64,000 nt of DNA from Limnoperna fortunei (taxonomy: Eukaryota; Mollusca; Bivalvia; Mytilida; Modiolidae): assembly GCA_944474755.1 (NCBI GenBank), contig OX104117.1, positions 67,199,522 to 67,263,521 on the forward strand, given 5' to 3'. The notes beneath the pieces were generated by a model that saw only the letters and a program-made list of their open reading frames with translations, did not search any database and had not been told where the DNA came from. This document shows positions 33,490-46,700 of the stretch, one piece after another (the stretch's first letter is position 1; every line of letters starts with the position of its first letter). Position numbers and translations under genes: made by a program.

Positions 33490-34720
33490 TATCGGTAATT
33501 TTCAAAAAGAGAATTTTTGGTCAATATAGGCAATTTTTTTTTAAGGAACTACTTTTTTGGTCGAAGTGATCTGTGAAAAACGGTTTGCTACGTCATTTAG
33601 CGTCAGCGTGCGATTTAATCGGAATGTGGCGTGATGAATGGTCGTGTTTTTTCATTGATCCTCTGTAAGGAAGGTCTTTTTTTATCGTTGATAATGTAAT
33701 AGTTTGTGAATGAGAATCTTTTAATTTACTCTTAATTATAATATGGGGTGTCAAATTTTGTGTTTTTAATATTTTGCTCTTTGGCGAACCGTATATTTCA
33801 AATTTATGTTGCCAACACCCAACGTTTCTGACCGATTTTCCAATTGAGTGTCAGTTTCACTTTTTATTGTTTTCTATATTTTGTATTTTATATCGTTATC
33901 ATTTCTGGTAACTGTTTGGTGCTGCGTTATTTTTAATTTTCAGTATTTGCAGTGGCCAGGGGAGATACAATTTACACATCATTTATTTAGAAATTCCAAT
34001 TGTAATGCATATGCAATGAGTTGTAGGTTCTTGTGTAGGCCGAATTTTCCTACCGTAATAATCCTATTACAGTTTTGTGATTTGTCGGATTAACCCCCAA
34101 AATCAGCGAGGTTATTCGCAAGTTCTTGTGGTGAATGGACGGCCAGTAATTCGGGATCGTCACTGTTGATGTTCGGTTTGTGCAATTTTAAGAGTTTTGT
34201 ACTGTATATTGTTAACGGAAGGTAGCTGCGAAAACGGAGCTCTTGTGGTCGCGTTGTGTTCGTTTTCTTTTGGGGGTGGGGGGGGGGGGTTAGATCTTTT
34301 TTTATTTTATCTTGCTTTCACGTTTGTTTATTATTGAACATTCTGTTATTTACTGTCACGTAATCATTGTTAGATTCCTCCGCAACCTATACTGACCCGA
34401 TAAATCCGGTGATAAATGCCAGTACACATCAGAGGGAAAATGTTACAGTACAAATTACAGATAAATAGACCTATCTGATATATTTATGACATATTTAAGA
34501 GGTATAATCAAAAGTACACTATTAAGGTGTAATACTTAACTAATCTTAAATTGAGTTGTGAAAGGCTTAATAAAAAATAAGCATCTTATAAATACACAAT
34601 CTAATATTCCGCCTCTCCTTGTTACAAATTAATAAACTCAGTGACACCATTTAAAAAAAAAACTTATTCTTACATGTTTTTTTGCAAGTCTGATATGTTC
34701 TACTGTTTTCACCCTAGCGG
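33490..34720. other. Intergenic stretch
   Basis: It contains a G-rich run at about 34272-34290. No exon or RNA gene recognised. Confidence 0.35.
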
Positions 34721-34737
34721 CCGGGTTCGATTCCCGG
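34721..34737 (+). repeat. tRNA T-arm relic
   Basis: CCGGGTTCGATTCCCGG forms a 5-bp stem and a 7-nt TTCGATT loop, a textbook T-arm / B box. No matching acceptor stem, D-arm or anticodon arm is seen upstream. It is a fragment of a tRNA or tRNA-derived SINE and not a tRNA gene. Confidence 0.7.
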
Positions 34738-34889
34738 CATCGGAGATACAGCTTTTCGGAATTCATTACGAAGTAGTTTATCGTTATAGAAAATCCCAAA
34801 TGCGGTCAGACATATTAGCTGAGCAATTTGTAGGTTTTCTATTCCTAGAAGCGACGATTTTACAGACATGACTTTTAGTAACCCGACAG

Positions 34890-35060
34890 TTGTTTAATTA
34901 GAGGCAGGCTCTGCCTATTCCGTATTCGTCCGGACATTTGTTTTTTATTAGGTTTTGGGTACTCATTTTTGGTTTTTTGTTGTTCCTTTTTGGTTTCTTC
35001 CATGTGTCAATCCAGATTTTGTGACCGTCCTGTTCTTAAATTTTTTGTTTGCCGTTCGGT
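34890..35060 (+). repeat. AGAGGCAGGCACTGC dispersed repeat, copy 2
   Basis: TTAATTAGAGGCAGGCTCTG, GTACTCATTTTTGGTTTTTT and TTTGGTTTCTTCCATGTG align with copies 1 and 3. Confidence 0.65.
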
Positions 35061-35193
35061 TTTCATATTTTAGCTTTTAAACTGAACCCTCTTGGAGTGT
35101 ATTTTTTGCATTATTACTCTGTTGTTTACATTTCACAATTAACCCGTCAATCTTGGATTGATGGCAGGACAGTCTGAAACAATTTCAAAACCT

Positions 35194-35440
35194 TGTTTTG
35201 TTTGTATATTTGAATGATGTTTAACGCGCAATTTTTCCGCTTTAACATGGCGACCAGTTTTTATTGGGAATGGAAGCCGGAGTACCCGGAGAAAAACACC
35301 GACGTGCGGTAAGAAAACGGGCAATCCTTGTAAATTAGGATTGAAGTCGAGTACACCCTTACTAACCCGCAACCTCGGTGTTGGCAGACCACGTGCTCAA
35401 TAGTAGACGAAGTACCTTAACCATTCGGCCACAGAGGCCC
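35194..35440 (-). mobile_element. tRNA-headed SINE
   Basis: Nearly full length: minus-strand GGGCCTCTGTGGCCGAATGG head, GTAAGGGTGTACTCGACTTC, GGAAGCCGGAGTACC complement. It has a deletion in the tail and no clear TSD. Confidence 0.88.
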
Positions 35441-35639
35441 TTTTTAAAAAGCTGCAATAAGAATCATCTATGACAAGTTTGTCAGAGATGGCTAAAATGT
35501 GAAAATTGAAAAAGGGCCACCGTAGGGTGGCAATACTAAAATCTTATCTGTTCAGTGCAATTTTATTATTTTATTTAAACTTATGCCTCACTCCCATCTT
35601 TGTCCTTGATATAGAAACATATACAAACATCTGTACAAT

Positions 35640-35708
35640 TGATTGATTGATTGATTGAATCTCTGCTTTACGTCCAGTGAGCAGTATTTCAGCTATATTC
35701 AGGACGGG
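35640..35708 (-). mobile_element. 5'-truncated (CAAT)n SINE with 14-bp TSD
   Basis: Only 69 bp of the 3' end are present (complement of CCTGAATATAGCTGAAATAC, TGCTCACTGGACGTAAAGC, then (CAAT)n). AACATCTGTACAAT is duplicated exactly at 35626-35639 and 35709-35722. This short copy defines the mobile 3' tail of family 2. Confidence 0.9.
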
Positions 35709-35722
35709 AACATCTGTACAAT

Positions 35723-36455
35723 CATCGTTGCATAACATGATCTGCAAGGTGTTCTACCAAACCTATTTCTAACCTTCAGACAATTTATTACAAAAGCTGG
35801 CCTTCAAAATAATGAGACAAATGTATATTATTACTCCAGGTGTGGCATCGCACGTGGATATTTAAAAAATCAAACGAATTCATAATCATAATCTTAAGAT
35901 CGTGGTCTCTTTCCCAATGTAACAGCACCGAAACCTTCGTTTTTTCACACTTTATACTTCCATCCCTCAGATGCAGCTTAAATCCAGACTCCAAGATGTC
36001 AGATGCTGCTTATTTGGAAAAATAGAAAGAGGCGATACAAGTACCTAGTGAGTAGTCACGACAAAACAGGCCTCGTAATCATCAAAAAGAATCAACTGAA
36101 GAAGAAATGTGTCTGGTCAGGAACCTATTAGTTATACTAGTCCCAGGTCTAATATAAGATTTTTTAATATATGAAATATGACAAAAAGTTATGCTTAGGG
36201 ACAGACTAGTACAAATTGTGCTATGTGGCCTATGTTTGTACTTCTATGAGTAGAAGGTCTATTGAAGAAGAAAAAAAGGTCCAGGCTTTCAAGTATACAC
36301 GTCTTGTCAATGAATAACTCAAGTTCGGTGACTACTTAAATTTTATCTATCCAAGGGATCTCGAAATTTACAATACTTTACAATACTACCGATTTAATGG
36401 AAAACTACAGTGTACAAACTATATATACCGTAATCTATACGGCAAGCCTGACGAT
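35723..36455. other. Intergenic stretch with an unassigned minus ORF
   Basis: A 68-codon minus ORF (35788-35994, starting MESGFKLHLRDGSIKCEKTK) reads like protein but has no splice or family support. It is noted and not called as a gene. Confidence 0.3.
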
Positions 36456-36716
36456 TTGTTTGTTTGCTTGATGTTTTATGCTATTTTCAGCAATTTTTCA
36501 GCTATATTATGCGTCCAGATTTTATAGGGGAGGAAGACAAAGTACACAGAGAAAAACCCTGACATTTGGTTGAAAAACCGACAATCCTTGTCAATTAAGA
36601 TTCCAGTCGAGTGCACCCTGCCCGCAGTGAGACTCGAACCTGCAATCTCAGTGTTGACAGATCAGGAGATCAATAGTAGACAAATACTACCTTAGCCACA
36701 TGGCCAAGGAGACCCC
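36456..36716 (-). mobile_element. tRNA-headed SINE
   Basis: Minus-strand full-length copy: GGGGTCTCCTTGGCCATGTG head, GGTTCGAGTCTC B box, GCAGGGTGCACTCGACTGGA, 3' end with (CAAA)n. No TSD found. Confidence 0.88.
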
Positions 36717-36989
36717 TCACAAGACTGAAGACTTAAACTTCCCTAATTAACAGCTTTATATTCATTGATAACAATACATAGAATCTACGTTTCCCCACTT
36801 CTATGTTCTGCTAGATCTTGAGATCAGTATCACAATGCTACAGCACAATAAGCTATTCAAACAAGGAGGTTGGGCACAGAAGTGTTTTAATTGTCATCAT
36901 GTTAGTCATTTGTATTATGGAAAATCCATCTTACAAATGAGATCAGACATTTTTTCTAAGCCATAGGTAGGCTTAATTTTTATTCTTAG

Positions 36990-37250
36990 TTTGATCTTTT
37001 CTCGGACATGACTGAGTACTTGGAGTGATTAATTAGAGACAGGCACTTCTTACTCGTCCAGAGCACTTAAGTGCACCCATGTTTGTTTATTCAGTTCCAG
37101 TTACTTATTTTAAGTTTTATTCTTTTTTTTTTTTTGGTTTCTTCTTCATTTGGTGTTTATTTGTTTCCCAGATTTTGGCACTGTCCAGTGGTTCTGTGAC
37201 TGCTCAGTTTCCTCACATTTTACCATTAAACGTTTCATGTATAACATTGC
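36990..37250 (+). repeat. AGAGGCAGGCACTGC dispersed repeat, copy 3
   Basis: ATTAATTAGAGACAGGCACT, TCTTACTCGTCCAGAGCACT and AGTGCACCCATGTTTG open the copy; TTTGGTTTCTTCTTCATTTG follows. It lies downstream of the CENPX stop codon, so it may be in or just beyond the CENPX 3'UTR. Confidence 0.65.
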
Positions 37251-37744
37251 TGTATGTGGTGTGTTGCAAGACAGATCATACAAGTCCATAATAAAAATGT
37301 AGCAATTATTTTTATTACTGTTTTTGTAGTGCTCTGTAAATTCCTTTATTTGCAGAATAAAAATCGTTGTTTAAGGTGTTGCAGGCATGCTGATTAGACC
37401 TATAGTTCATATAGTCTAAAATTATGTTTAGATATTTCTGACACCATGCTTACACTAAACAGAAACTTGACACATGTATCAAGATATTTATTTTTTCAAT
37501 TACTTTCCTAATGTACATGTTTACATTCATTTACAAAATGAAGAACTTCAATTCTTTACTTACATTGTGAAAGGTCTTGAAACAGTTACAAACCTCCTAA
37601 TGTCAAGTCATAATCAAACATACTGTTATTGCACTGATAAACAAAGTCACTTTCATTTTTCTCAACAACAAAAAAACCACCAAAATTCTTTTTTATGGTT
37701 AAATTACCATAAACATTTTTCCATATATACTGTTTACTAGTTTT

Positions 37745-40700
37745 CTAGAAGTCCAATAACTGCAAATAAAAGAAGGCAAAGATACATTAATATTAAGACA
37801 AAAAATATGTTTGTTACTTTGATTGGAGTTTTCATAGATCTTTCAACAATATTTAATCCATTTTAACTGGTGCAGGAAGCAAAGGTACCTGGGGAAAACC
37901 ACAACCTTTGGCAGGTAAACAGGCAATCTATGTCAATGATGAATTTGAGGACACATTACTAAGTAGCTAAATAAATATTTTGATAAATACAATGTAAATG
38001 TATTCCTTTTAAGCCTGTGAAAAAAATACATGGTAATTCAAACAAAGTGCTGATGTAATTGCCATATGAGTAATATTATATACATGTATTGACAGTTACA
38101 CTCGTGTTGTAAATCCATGGGTATCATATCAAATTAAACTCTGTAACATGATTTAGGTTATGTCCCTTCTTTTTATGTTAAACATACCATACTTTTATTT
38201 GTCAATATTTTCTTGTGGGATTAATATATGTCTATGGGCACATCCTGTTTCCCTGTACATGTGTAGATTTATTGTTTGAAACGCTCTTGTACATAGAGTG
38301 ATTATTACTTGCTGGGTTTTTATTCAAATTCAATTTGACATACCAGTAGACAAAGGCACATGTTATAAAGATACATGTACCACAAAGACATATGTAATAA
38401 AAACTACAAAGGCATATGTAACATATGTATGAACTTGTAAACAAAATTAACAAATACAATGTACTTACTAACTGTGGTAGAATTTTCTCTAAATGTTCTA
38501 TAGACACTGTGGTACAGTCATCTTTCTGCAAAAAAGTGATTTAATTATGTACCAATACAAAGTTTTCTTTAAAACCTTTAAACAACTATTTTTTAATGTC
38601 AAACACAGATAATAAGAATAAATAGTTGTTAAGTTAACCTGATCAAGCCTGAAATGGAGTGAAATTATTTGCAAGAATTCAGTTTGCAAATTTTTAGCTA
38701 TATTGTTACTTTAATATCTGAGCCACAGTCTTACATGGATTTCTTGAACTGTGCATTTGTTTAATTTGGTAAATAAGTTGACATCAGAGTAAAAGTAGTT
38801 CTAACAGTTTGAATTTAATGGGTTTTTTTCTTGTATTAATAACTTCTTTGTTTAGTTACACTTATGTCAAGTCCTGTCCTCTTAAGAAATGAGTAACATG
38901 AGCTGTTAATTAAAATAGGGAAATAAAAACAGAAAAATGTGAAGTGTTCAGTTGTTATCAAAATCTTTACTTGAATAAGACTGAACAGAATAATGCTCAC
39001 ATACATGTATGATCATTCCCTTGTTTTGTAGCAAGGTTAGGAGTCAGTTGTAAATAAATGTTATTTATAACACTCCAAAAGAATTGTCTTTTTATACATG
39101 TATTAAAACATGCCTTAGTCCTATGAACAGCAATAAACCTAAACATATTTTAGCAAAAGTTAATTGAAACTAAATGCTTCATAATTGTCGAGTTACATTG
39201 AATAACTGATTATTGTTAGTCATCAAAAAGTGAGCAAAAATGACAGTATTTTCCTTTTCATTGACAACTGAATAAAAGAAAGATTTGATGCAGCTATTTC
39301 TTAGAAATGTAGCTACAATTAGCTCTTCTTACCCCTGCCTCCTTGCAAGACCTCATGATAGCCTCTGAAAAAAAAACCATTACAACCTTAAAATACATTT
39401 ACATGTAAAACAATTATTGTGGCTTTTCAAGAATATGGCAAAAGATATTCAATAATACTGTATTTACTTGTATTTACTTCATTCATATATTAGTTTCAGT
39501 GTTTTGTTGTTTGCAAGCAAAATATAATGAATTGTAACAATGTTCATGGTCAACATGAATTACTAAATTACTAGTAATGCTGATATTTCTCTGAAATTCA
39601 TTCATAGTAAAATGAATGAATTTCAGAGAAATATCAGCATTACAAGAAAAGATGCCCTTTTAAATAAACTTGTTGAACAAAATAATGTTAATACCACAGT
39701 AAATGATGTTAACGGTGTGATAAATGAATTAGGAGAAATATTTGCTGATAGTGCCAAGACAACCTTTGGAACATATAATAAAAGTAAAACAAAAAAGAAA
39801 AGTAAGATAAAATTGAACTCTAAACCTTGGTTTAATTTTTATTGCAAATTTGCCAGAAAAAACTATAGAAAATGTAAGCGAAAGTTTAAAAATCATAAAA
39901 CCGAAATTAATAAACTTAGATTAGTGGAGGCTGAAAAAAGATATAAGACCATTATGGATAAGTGTCAAGCGGAATACTCTGATAATCTATCAAAAAAGTT
40001 AAAAGACATCAGACAAAATGATTCCAAACAATTCTGGAAGATTTTAAGGCAGGGAAAGAATAAAAGTCAGCCAAATATCCCATAGTCTGTTTGAGTTTTT
40101 TAAATCTTTGAATGAAGCACCAATTGATAACGAAGATACTAACTTACTTGCACTCGATGAACACACACTAAATCAAGTGAACAATGAGATCAACTTGTAC
40201 ATTGAAAAAGAGGAAATCTTAAAATGCATTTCAAAGCTTAAAAATAATAAAGCTTGCGGTGAAGATCAAATAATAAATGAATATATCAAAACAACATCAG
40301 AACAATTCATCGATATTTACGAAAAACTATTCAATCTTGTTTTCGATACAGGGCATATACCCGACAGCTGGTTAGTAGGAAATATTAAACCCATTTATAA
40401 AAACAAAGGGGAAAGTAAAGACCCTAAAAATTTTAGACCTATCACAATCGTCAGTTGCCTCGGGAAACTTTTTACTGCAGTGCTAACCGAGAGATTAAAT
40501 AAATATTCTGAAGAATTTTTAATCCTAAATGAAAACCAATGCAGCTTCCGACAAGGTTATTGTACCACTGACAATTTATTCACGTTGCATGCCTTTTTCG
40601 AAATTTTGAAACTTAAGAGAAAAAAACTATTTTGTGCCTTTATTGATTTTGAAAAGGCCTTTGACAAAGTTTGGAGAACAAGCCTGTTTTATAAGCTTAT

Positions 40701-43700
40701 GTTGAATAATATAAATGGGAAAATGTTAGCATTCGTTCAAAATATGTATAGAAACATAAAATCTAATATTGTTTACAACAATGAAAGCTCTGAATTTTTC
40801 TCGTGTAACAATGGAGTGAGGCAAGGAGAAAATATGTCTCCTTTTCTATTTGCGATTTTTTTAAATGACTTAGAATCTTTCTTAGAAAGCCAAAACAATA
40901 ACGGGCTTACATCGATCAGTAATGAAATCGAATCAATCTTGGGGGTTTATGTTAAAATCTTTGCTATACTGTATGCAGACGACACTGTACTGATGTCTGA
41001 AACTGCAGCCGGTCTCCAACAGCAATTAGAAAGCTTCTATAAATATTGTGTTGATTGGAAACTTAAAGTAAAATAGATAAAACGAAAATCATATACTTTT
41101 CCAGAGGAAGGCTTCCAAATAATTTATACTTCACTCTAGATGATAAAGAAATTGAAATTGTCAAAGAATTTAATTATCTTGGCACAACCCTAAATACAAC
41201 TGGAAACTATAATTTTGCAATTAAAGCACAGGCTGATAAAGGAACAAAAGCCATGTATGAAGTAATAAAGTTAGGCAAATACCACAACTTATCAATTTCT
41301 TGTTAATTAGATCTCTTCGACAAAATGGTAAAACCTATTTTAATCTATGGGTGTGAACTTGGGGATACAAAAATTTTTATCAGATAGAAAAAGTACATTT
41401 AAAGTTTTGTAAACTCCTATTAAACCTGAAATCTTCTACGCGAAGTTGTTTCGTTTATGGAGAACTAGGTCGATTTCCGCTTTTTGTAGATGTAAAAACT
41501 AGAGTTATTTCATATTGGTCTAAACTAATTTCAGGTAAACAAACAAAACTCTGTTCATTATCATACAATCTTATGTACCATTTTTCTGTTAACCAAAATT
41601 CTAATTTTCAATGGCTTTAATTTGTAAAAGGTATTTTTAATGAGTGTGGACTTGCTTATATTTGGAACTCACAAAACATTCCAAACGTTGATTTGTTAAA
41701 ACTTAGAATTAAACAATGTCTCTCTGACCAGTTCCGACAAAATTGGCATGAAGAAATGCAAAATTGTTCTAAAGCGACCAACTATAAATTATTTAAAGAT
41801 TCGCTAGAAAAAGAAAAATATTTCGATATTCTCGGCAAGAAAGAGTCTATTTTAATGTGTCAATTTAGAACGGGAAATCATAAACTGCCTATAGAAACTG
41901 GTAGATGGCATAATATTGATAGAAATAATAGAAAGTGCAACTTGTGTAATGAAAAACTAGGAGATGAATACCACTATATTTTGGAGTGCACAGCTTTGGC
42001 TGATGACAGAAAAAGACTTATCAATAAAAAACTCAGAAAAAACACAAACGTTCTAAAATTTAAAGAACTTATGACTTCGGTAGATAAGTCTACTCTATTG
42101 TATTTGAGCAAAATGCTCCGAATTATAAACAAAAGAGCAAGTCCCCCTTATTAATATTTAGCTATATTGTTTTATTACAGTTAATATTATGTATGTCAGT
42201 TTTTGTCTTTGTTTAACTTCTGTTTTGTGTATGTTGTATATAATGTAAATAGTTTGTCTCTATACCAATGTATATGGTTGTGAGAAATAAAGTTATATAT
42301 ATGTCAACATAAAATGTATTGTGCAAATACTGCAATTACTTTTCAACCATTTTATTAAACTAGAAAAGTTAAGTTAAGCTAAGTTAAGATCACACTTGCT
42401 ACCTCTGTGTTGCCGTACCTGTGATCAATAGCAGATCACTAACTACATGTACCTCAACCACTTTTTCTACCAAAGGTTTGGGGGCTTCCTCCTGGTGCTC
42501 AGCTTTCTCCCGCAATAAAAACTGGACGCCATGATACATCTGAAAAATTGCTGAAAGTGGCGTTAAACAATATTTAGTCAAAACAAAAAAATCAAGCATT
42601 TTTTAATGTCCTCTTCAATGTACATGAAAAACTTACCAGTAATAAAGATTCCAATCAACTCTCTTGACAAATGTATAGCTTCATTGGTCACTATTGTGAA
42701 AAGAAAGCAAATAATAAACTGTAATTAATCAATAAAAATGTACCCAAAATGACTGTATTTTTGACACAATGAGAAATTAAATATACCAAGTTGTTTAGTG
42801 TAAAGCAGACATATAAAAAATGCACATTCTTTTATAATAGAAATGGAATACTTAGTAGCTTATATATTCACATAACCATATTTAACCATTCCTTAAGTGT
42901 ATAATAAAATCCTGCATCAAAAGAAAATGACTTAATATACAGTATTATTGATAAAGAACTTACTTTTTGTCTTATCATCTTTGAAAAAAGACTGAAGAAT
43001 ACTCTGTATTGTTTTCTGAAAAATGAGTTTTCTTTAAAATGTCTTATAAATATACAGCTAAAAATATAATATTTATTTCAAGGCAAAAATATGAATTAAT
43101 TGGTTGGTTTTGTTTAATTCATCATGTTGAAAACTATGTAGTAATGAAATTTTCTGCAGACTCATAAACAAAACAAACTCCAGCAATGCTATAAATAAAC
43201 AGATTGTTTACACCAATCACTGTGAAGAAACGGAATCTTTTATCTGTCAATTGCAACATGTACCTACATGTAAAGCAAAGTCATAACCAGCTCCTCGTGT
43301 CTGGTAAGCATGCACCACTTGGTTTTAAATTAATGCAACAGAGAAAGTTGCATTAGATTTTGATTCCGTTTATATGTACTACTATGTGACCTCTTTAACG
43401 ACTTAACATATTTAAACAAACAAGTGTGTCCGCACGAGTATGTTTATATATATGTTAATATATACTTATGTAAGGCCTGGTATACATGTTTTGTAACATA
43501 ATTCAAGCCACAGAATTTGAAATGGACATGACACTATTGTTGTCAGACATCACATGCTAGATGGTCAGTATAGCCGATCTATGCAGTTTATTTAGTATTT
43601 TGAAAGACAGCAAAAGGCAATTGAAAATTCATACTATGGAATAGCTTAAGCTTAAAAAGTGGTTGATTATATACCACAGGTAAGCCCCCACATACTTCAA

Positions 43701-46700
43701 TATATTTGAATGGGGATTTTTATCACATGCCAAGAAACTGTGATTTAACAAGAAAAGTTTAATGTTAAACAATGATTTTGCAGGACACACAAACACAGAT
43801 TAAGGGTGAATAATCTATAAAAAGTCAACACACAGATTATTAATCCATCAAAAAATCCAAAGAACAAATCAAATATTATGTTACAATACATGTATTAGTT
43901 TAAATGGTGTCTTTTATGCAATTTTTTCTCCTTTAAATATTAATTATAGCAATTTAGTAGGTTGGTTTTTTTTACTTTATTTTATTTTAATTTCTATAAA
44001 TAAAAACATACTAGTACAGTAATAGCTGTTGTTCTCATTAAGATACCAATCTTGACAGTTTACTTTAAATTTTGACACAATATATGTATTAAGCCTTGAA
44101 AGTGGACACATGATTTATTAGTATTTCATCATAATATAGCATTACTTATTATTTTGTCACATGTGTGTGTGCGTGTGTTGTCAGATCATTTTATTGGCAA
44201 AGGGGCATAACTGTATAACATATTTTGAATACATAATAATTCAACAATGATATCTGCATTTTGGAGTATGAAACACAGCAGAGCCTGTGTCAGATTTTGT
44301 ACAGAACCAGAGACATAATTTGTACTTTTTTGTCCAATAAAGACAAAATGAAGAACCTTACAGAAATCATTTGTACCAAGAAACACAATACTTGGATTTG
44401 TAGTTTCAGAAGGGTAGACCAATCATGAGCAAAAATGGTCTTGGTGGTAATGTTTTTCAATAAAATCAAGTTTAAATCTAGGATTTGTGAAGTGAACCCT
44501 ACAAACACCATTACTGCAAAATTTGCTGAGCTGTTTCAGATAAATGTGTCTACAGACAATGGACAGATGGAAAACTGCAAAAACTGAAAGCAAATTTAAA
44601 GCTTACCTTGACTTTCAGTCAAAAGAGCTTATAAAGAAGATCCGATGTTACTAACTTAAACTGCAGTACATCTGAATTGAGGATCGAATCATTTATAGAA
44701 TATTTACTGTACATGTAACAGTTTGTAACTGTTCATATTTTGTTACTAAATCTAAAATTTAAGAAAAAAAAATCAATTTAATATTAATTACCAAGTAATT
44801 TTTCAGCTTTACAATTGCGTCCAGATTTTAAAGGCGGAAGGGGATCTGTAAGAAAACTGGCAATCCTTGTCAACAAGATACCCTGCCTACCCATGAATTC
44901 TAAACAAAATGTATGCCAATGCATGACTATCATACATCCAGATAGTGCCTGTGTCATGTCAAATCTATTTCCGGTTTTGTGAAAGAATAAGAAATGCACA
45001 CAGACAGAGACAATTGGATTAAAACATCCATTAATGCTGTCTATAAACATGCGACAACAGCATATGTACTGCAATCTGTGCCCATTATACAGTGAAAATA
45101 AATTTATGAGTGATATAGTAAAATTTTTCAACAGATTTCCAAATTACAGTTGTCTGGGTATCGAGTCAGTTTGCCTTGAATCCTGTTCCCCCTGGGTTGT
45201 TTCGTCCCAGAAAATATAAATAGTATATAAAGAAACAAAGTCTTTTGATAATGTTTTATAAGATGAAAAGTATTATGCAAATATTATGACTTGGTTGGTA
45301 TATGGTGTTGCTAAGAAAATGAAAAAGCAACTGCATTTCAAATCACATAATATTTTGAGGAAATAATTGTTGATTTTAAAATATAATTTTTGGGATCTAC
45401 AAAAGAAGCATAAGCTCCAACATACACAGTAAGCAGGTTTTTTTTTTGTAATGCAGAAAACATCCAAAAAAATACACAGACTTTTACTGGGTGCAAATCA
45501 AATCGACACCTAAAAAAAGACAAATCAGCACCCCGTAAGAGTCAAATCAGCATCAACTTTGGCGCCTGTTTAGTGTTTAATTATTTACTTTTTACAATGA
45601 AATGGTTTAAAATGCAATTTTAAATACATGAAATCTTGAAATTGAAATTTAAAATAAAATAATTATTAATCATTTATGTTGATTGGGAATTCTTTGATAT
45701 TAACAACAGTATTAGTACTGTACTTACTAGTATGTTTGATAATTGCATATATTACTGTTATAATAACTAACAATAAATAGACATTTAAATTCCTTTGATA
45801 AAGTATCAAAGTAATTTTTTTATGTATAATTCTATCATTTGTTGTTGCAGTAATGACTCTGAAAGTGTTTTATGTCCAATTTTTAAATTAAGATTAAAAG
45901 GCCAAAGCTTTTAAATAAGTGAGGAATTTGAGAAAAATGGAAAATAATAAAAAGGATATATTATCATTCCAACTAATTTTACCACAACTAGAACCAGATC
46001 TAGAGCCACAGCAAGCGCATGAAACAGAACCGACTTTTGCTACATGCATTTGGTTACATGCATGTGTGTAAATAAAGTCACTTGATCCATATGAACAAAC
46101 CCTTTTTGGATGGTACTAGTAGCTGAGCTGTCAGAAGAAAATATTGTGGTAGAGCACAAAAAAAAATAATTTACAAATAGACAGAAATAAATTTTACATT
46201 GATAAAATTATAGTGTTTATTTTTGAAATAACAACAAAAATGTCAAGACAATTTTTTTGCAATCTCAAAAACGCTTTATTTATTTTTTTACATTTTTGTG
46301 ATGTCACCAACATATTAAAGACCTCACGTCACAAAAGGAATGCAGAGGCACTCTTAGGGTGCTCTGAAGTAACATCTTTAACAATAAAATATGTGATGCT
46401 CACATTTTGACTGTGCCTATATTCATATTAGTACTTGTAGCATTTAATATACAACTTGATGACTTCTTTCTACTAGTATGAATTTTTAATGCTGATATAA
46501 TTTAATATATATTATTACATTTGCCAGACCGGTGTCGCAAAATCCGCTGTTTTGCTTATGGAGAGCTAGAGCTCTCTGATGTCCCACGCAAAAAAAAAAA
46601 AAACCTTGGCCGCAGAGGATTCTCGGACTATAATTGAAAATTCTGATAATATTAATTCAGAAAAAAAGTTATACAACTACAGGTGCCAATAAGCTAATCC

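Larger units (their letters stand above)
39574..42302 (+). mobile_element. 5'-truncated non-LTR retrotransposon (LINE), inactive
   Basis: It carries a reverse-transcriptase ORF broken into several frames and a C-terminal domain with a CNLC...HYILEC zinc-binding pattern. The 3' end is short and A/T-rich (GAGAAATAAAGTTATATATA). The upstream endonuclease domain is absent. RT features and tail suggest the CR1/Jockey broad group. GTCAACAT occurs at 39549-39556 and 42303-42310 and may be the target duplication, though about 17 unexplained bases separate the left copy from the hairpin. The element sits in CENPX intron 3, antisense to the gene. Confidence 0.9.

Noticed and set aside
34721..34737. tRNA gene at the perfect T-arm
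   Set aside because: Only the T-arm is present; no D-arm, anticodon arm or acceptor stem can be found around it.
35788..35994. 68-codon minus ORF as a gene
   Set aside because: Composition looks protein-like but there is no splice partner, family match or promoter evidence.
38232..38531. 99-codon minus ORF as a gene
   Set aside because: Its first residues are the CENPX fifth exon; the rest is intron translated past a clear GTAAGT donor.
39612..42154. Active LINE
   Set aside because: The YADD site is intact but the ORF has at least two frame breaks and several stops, and the endonuclease domain is missing.
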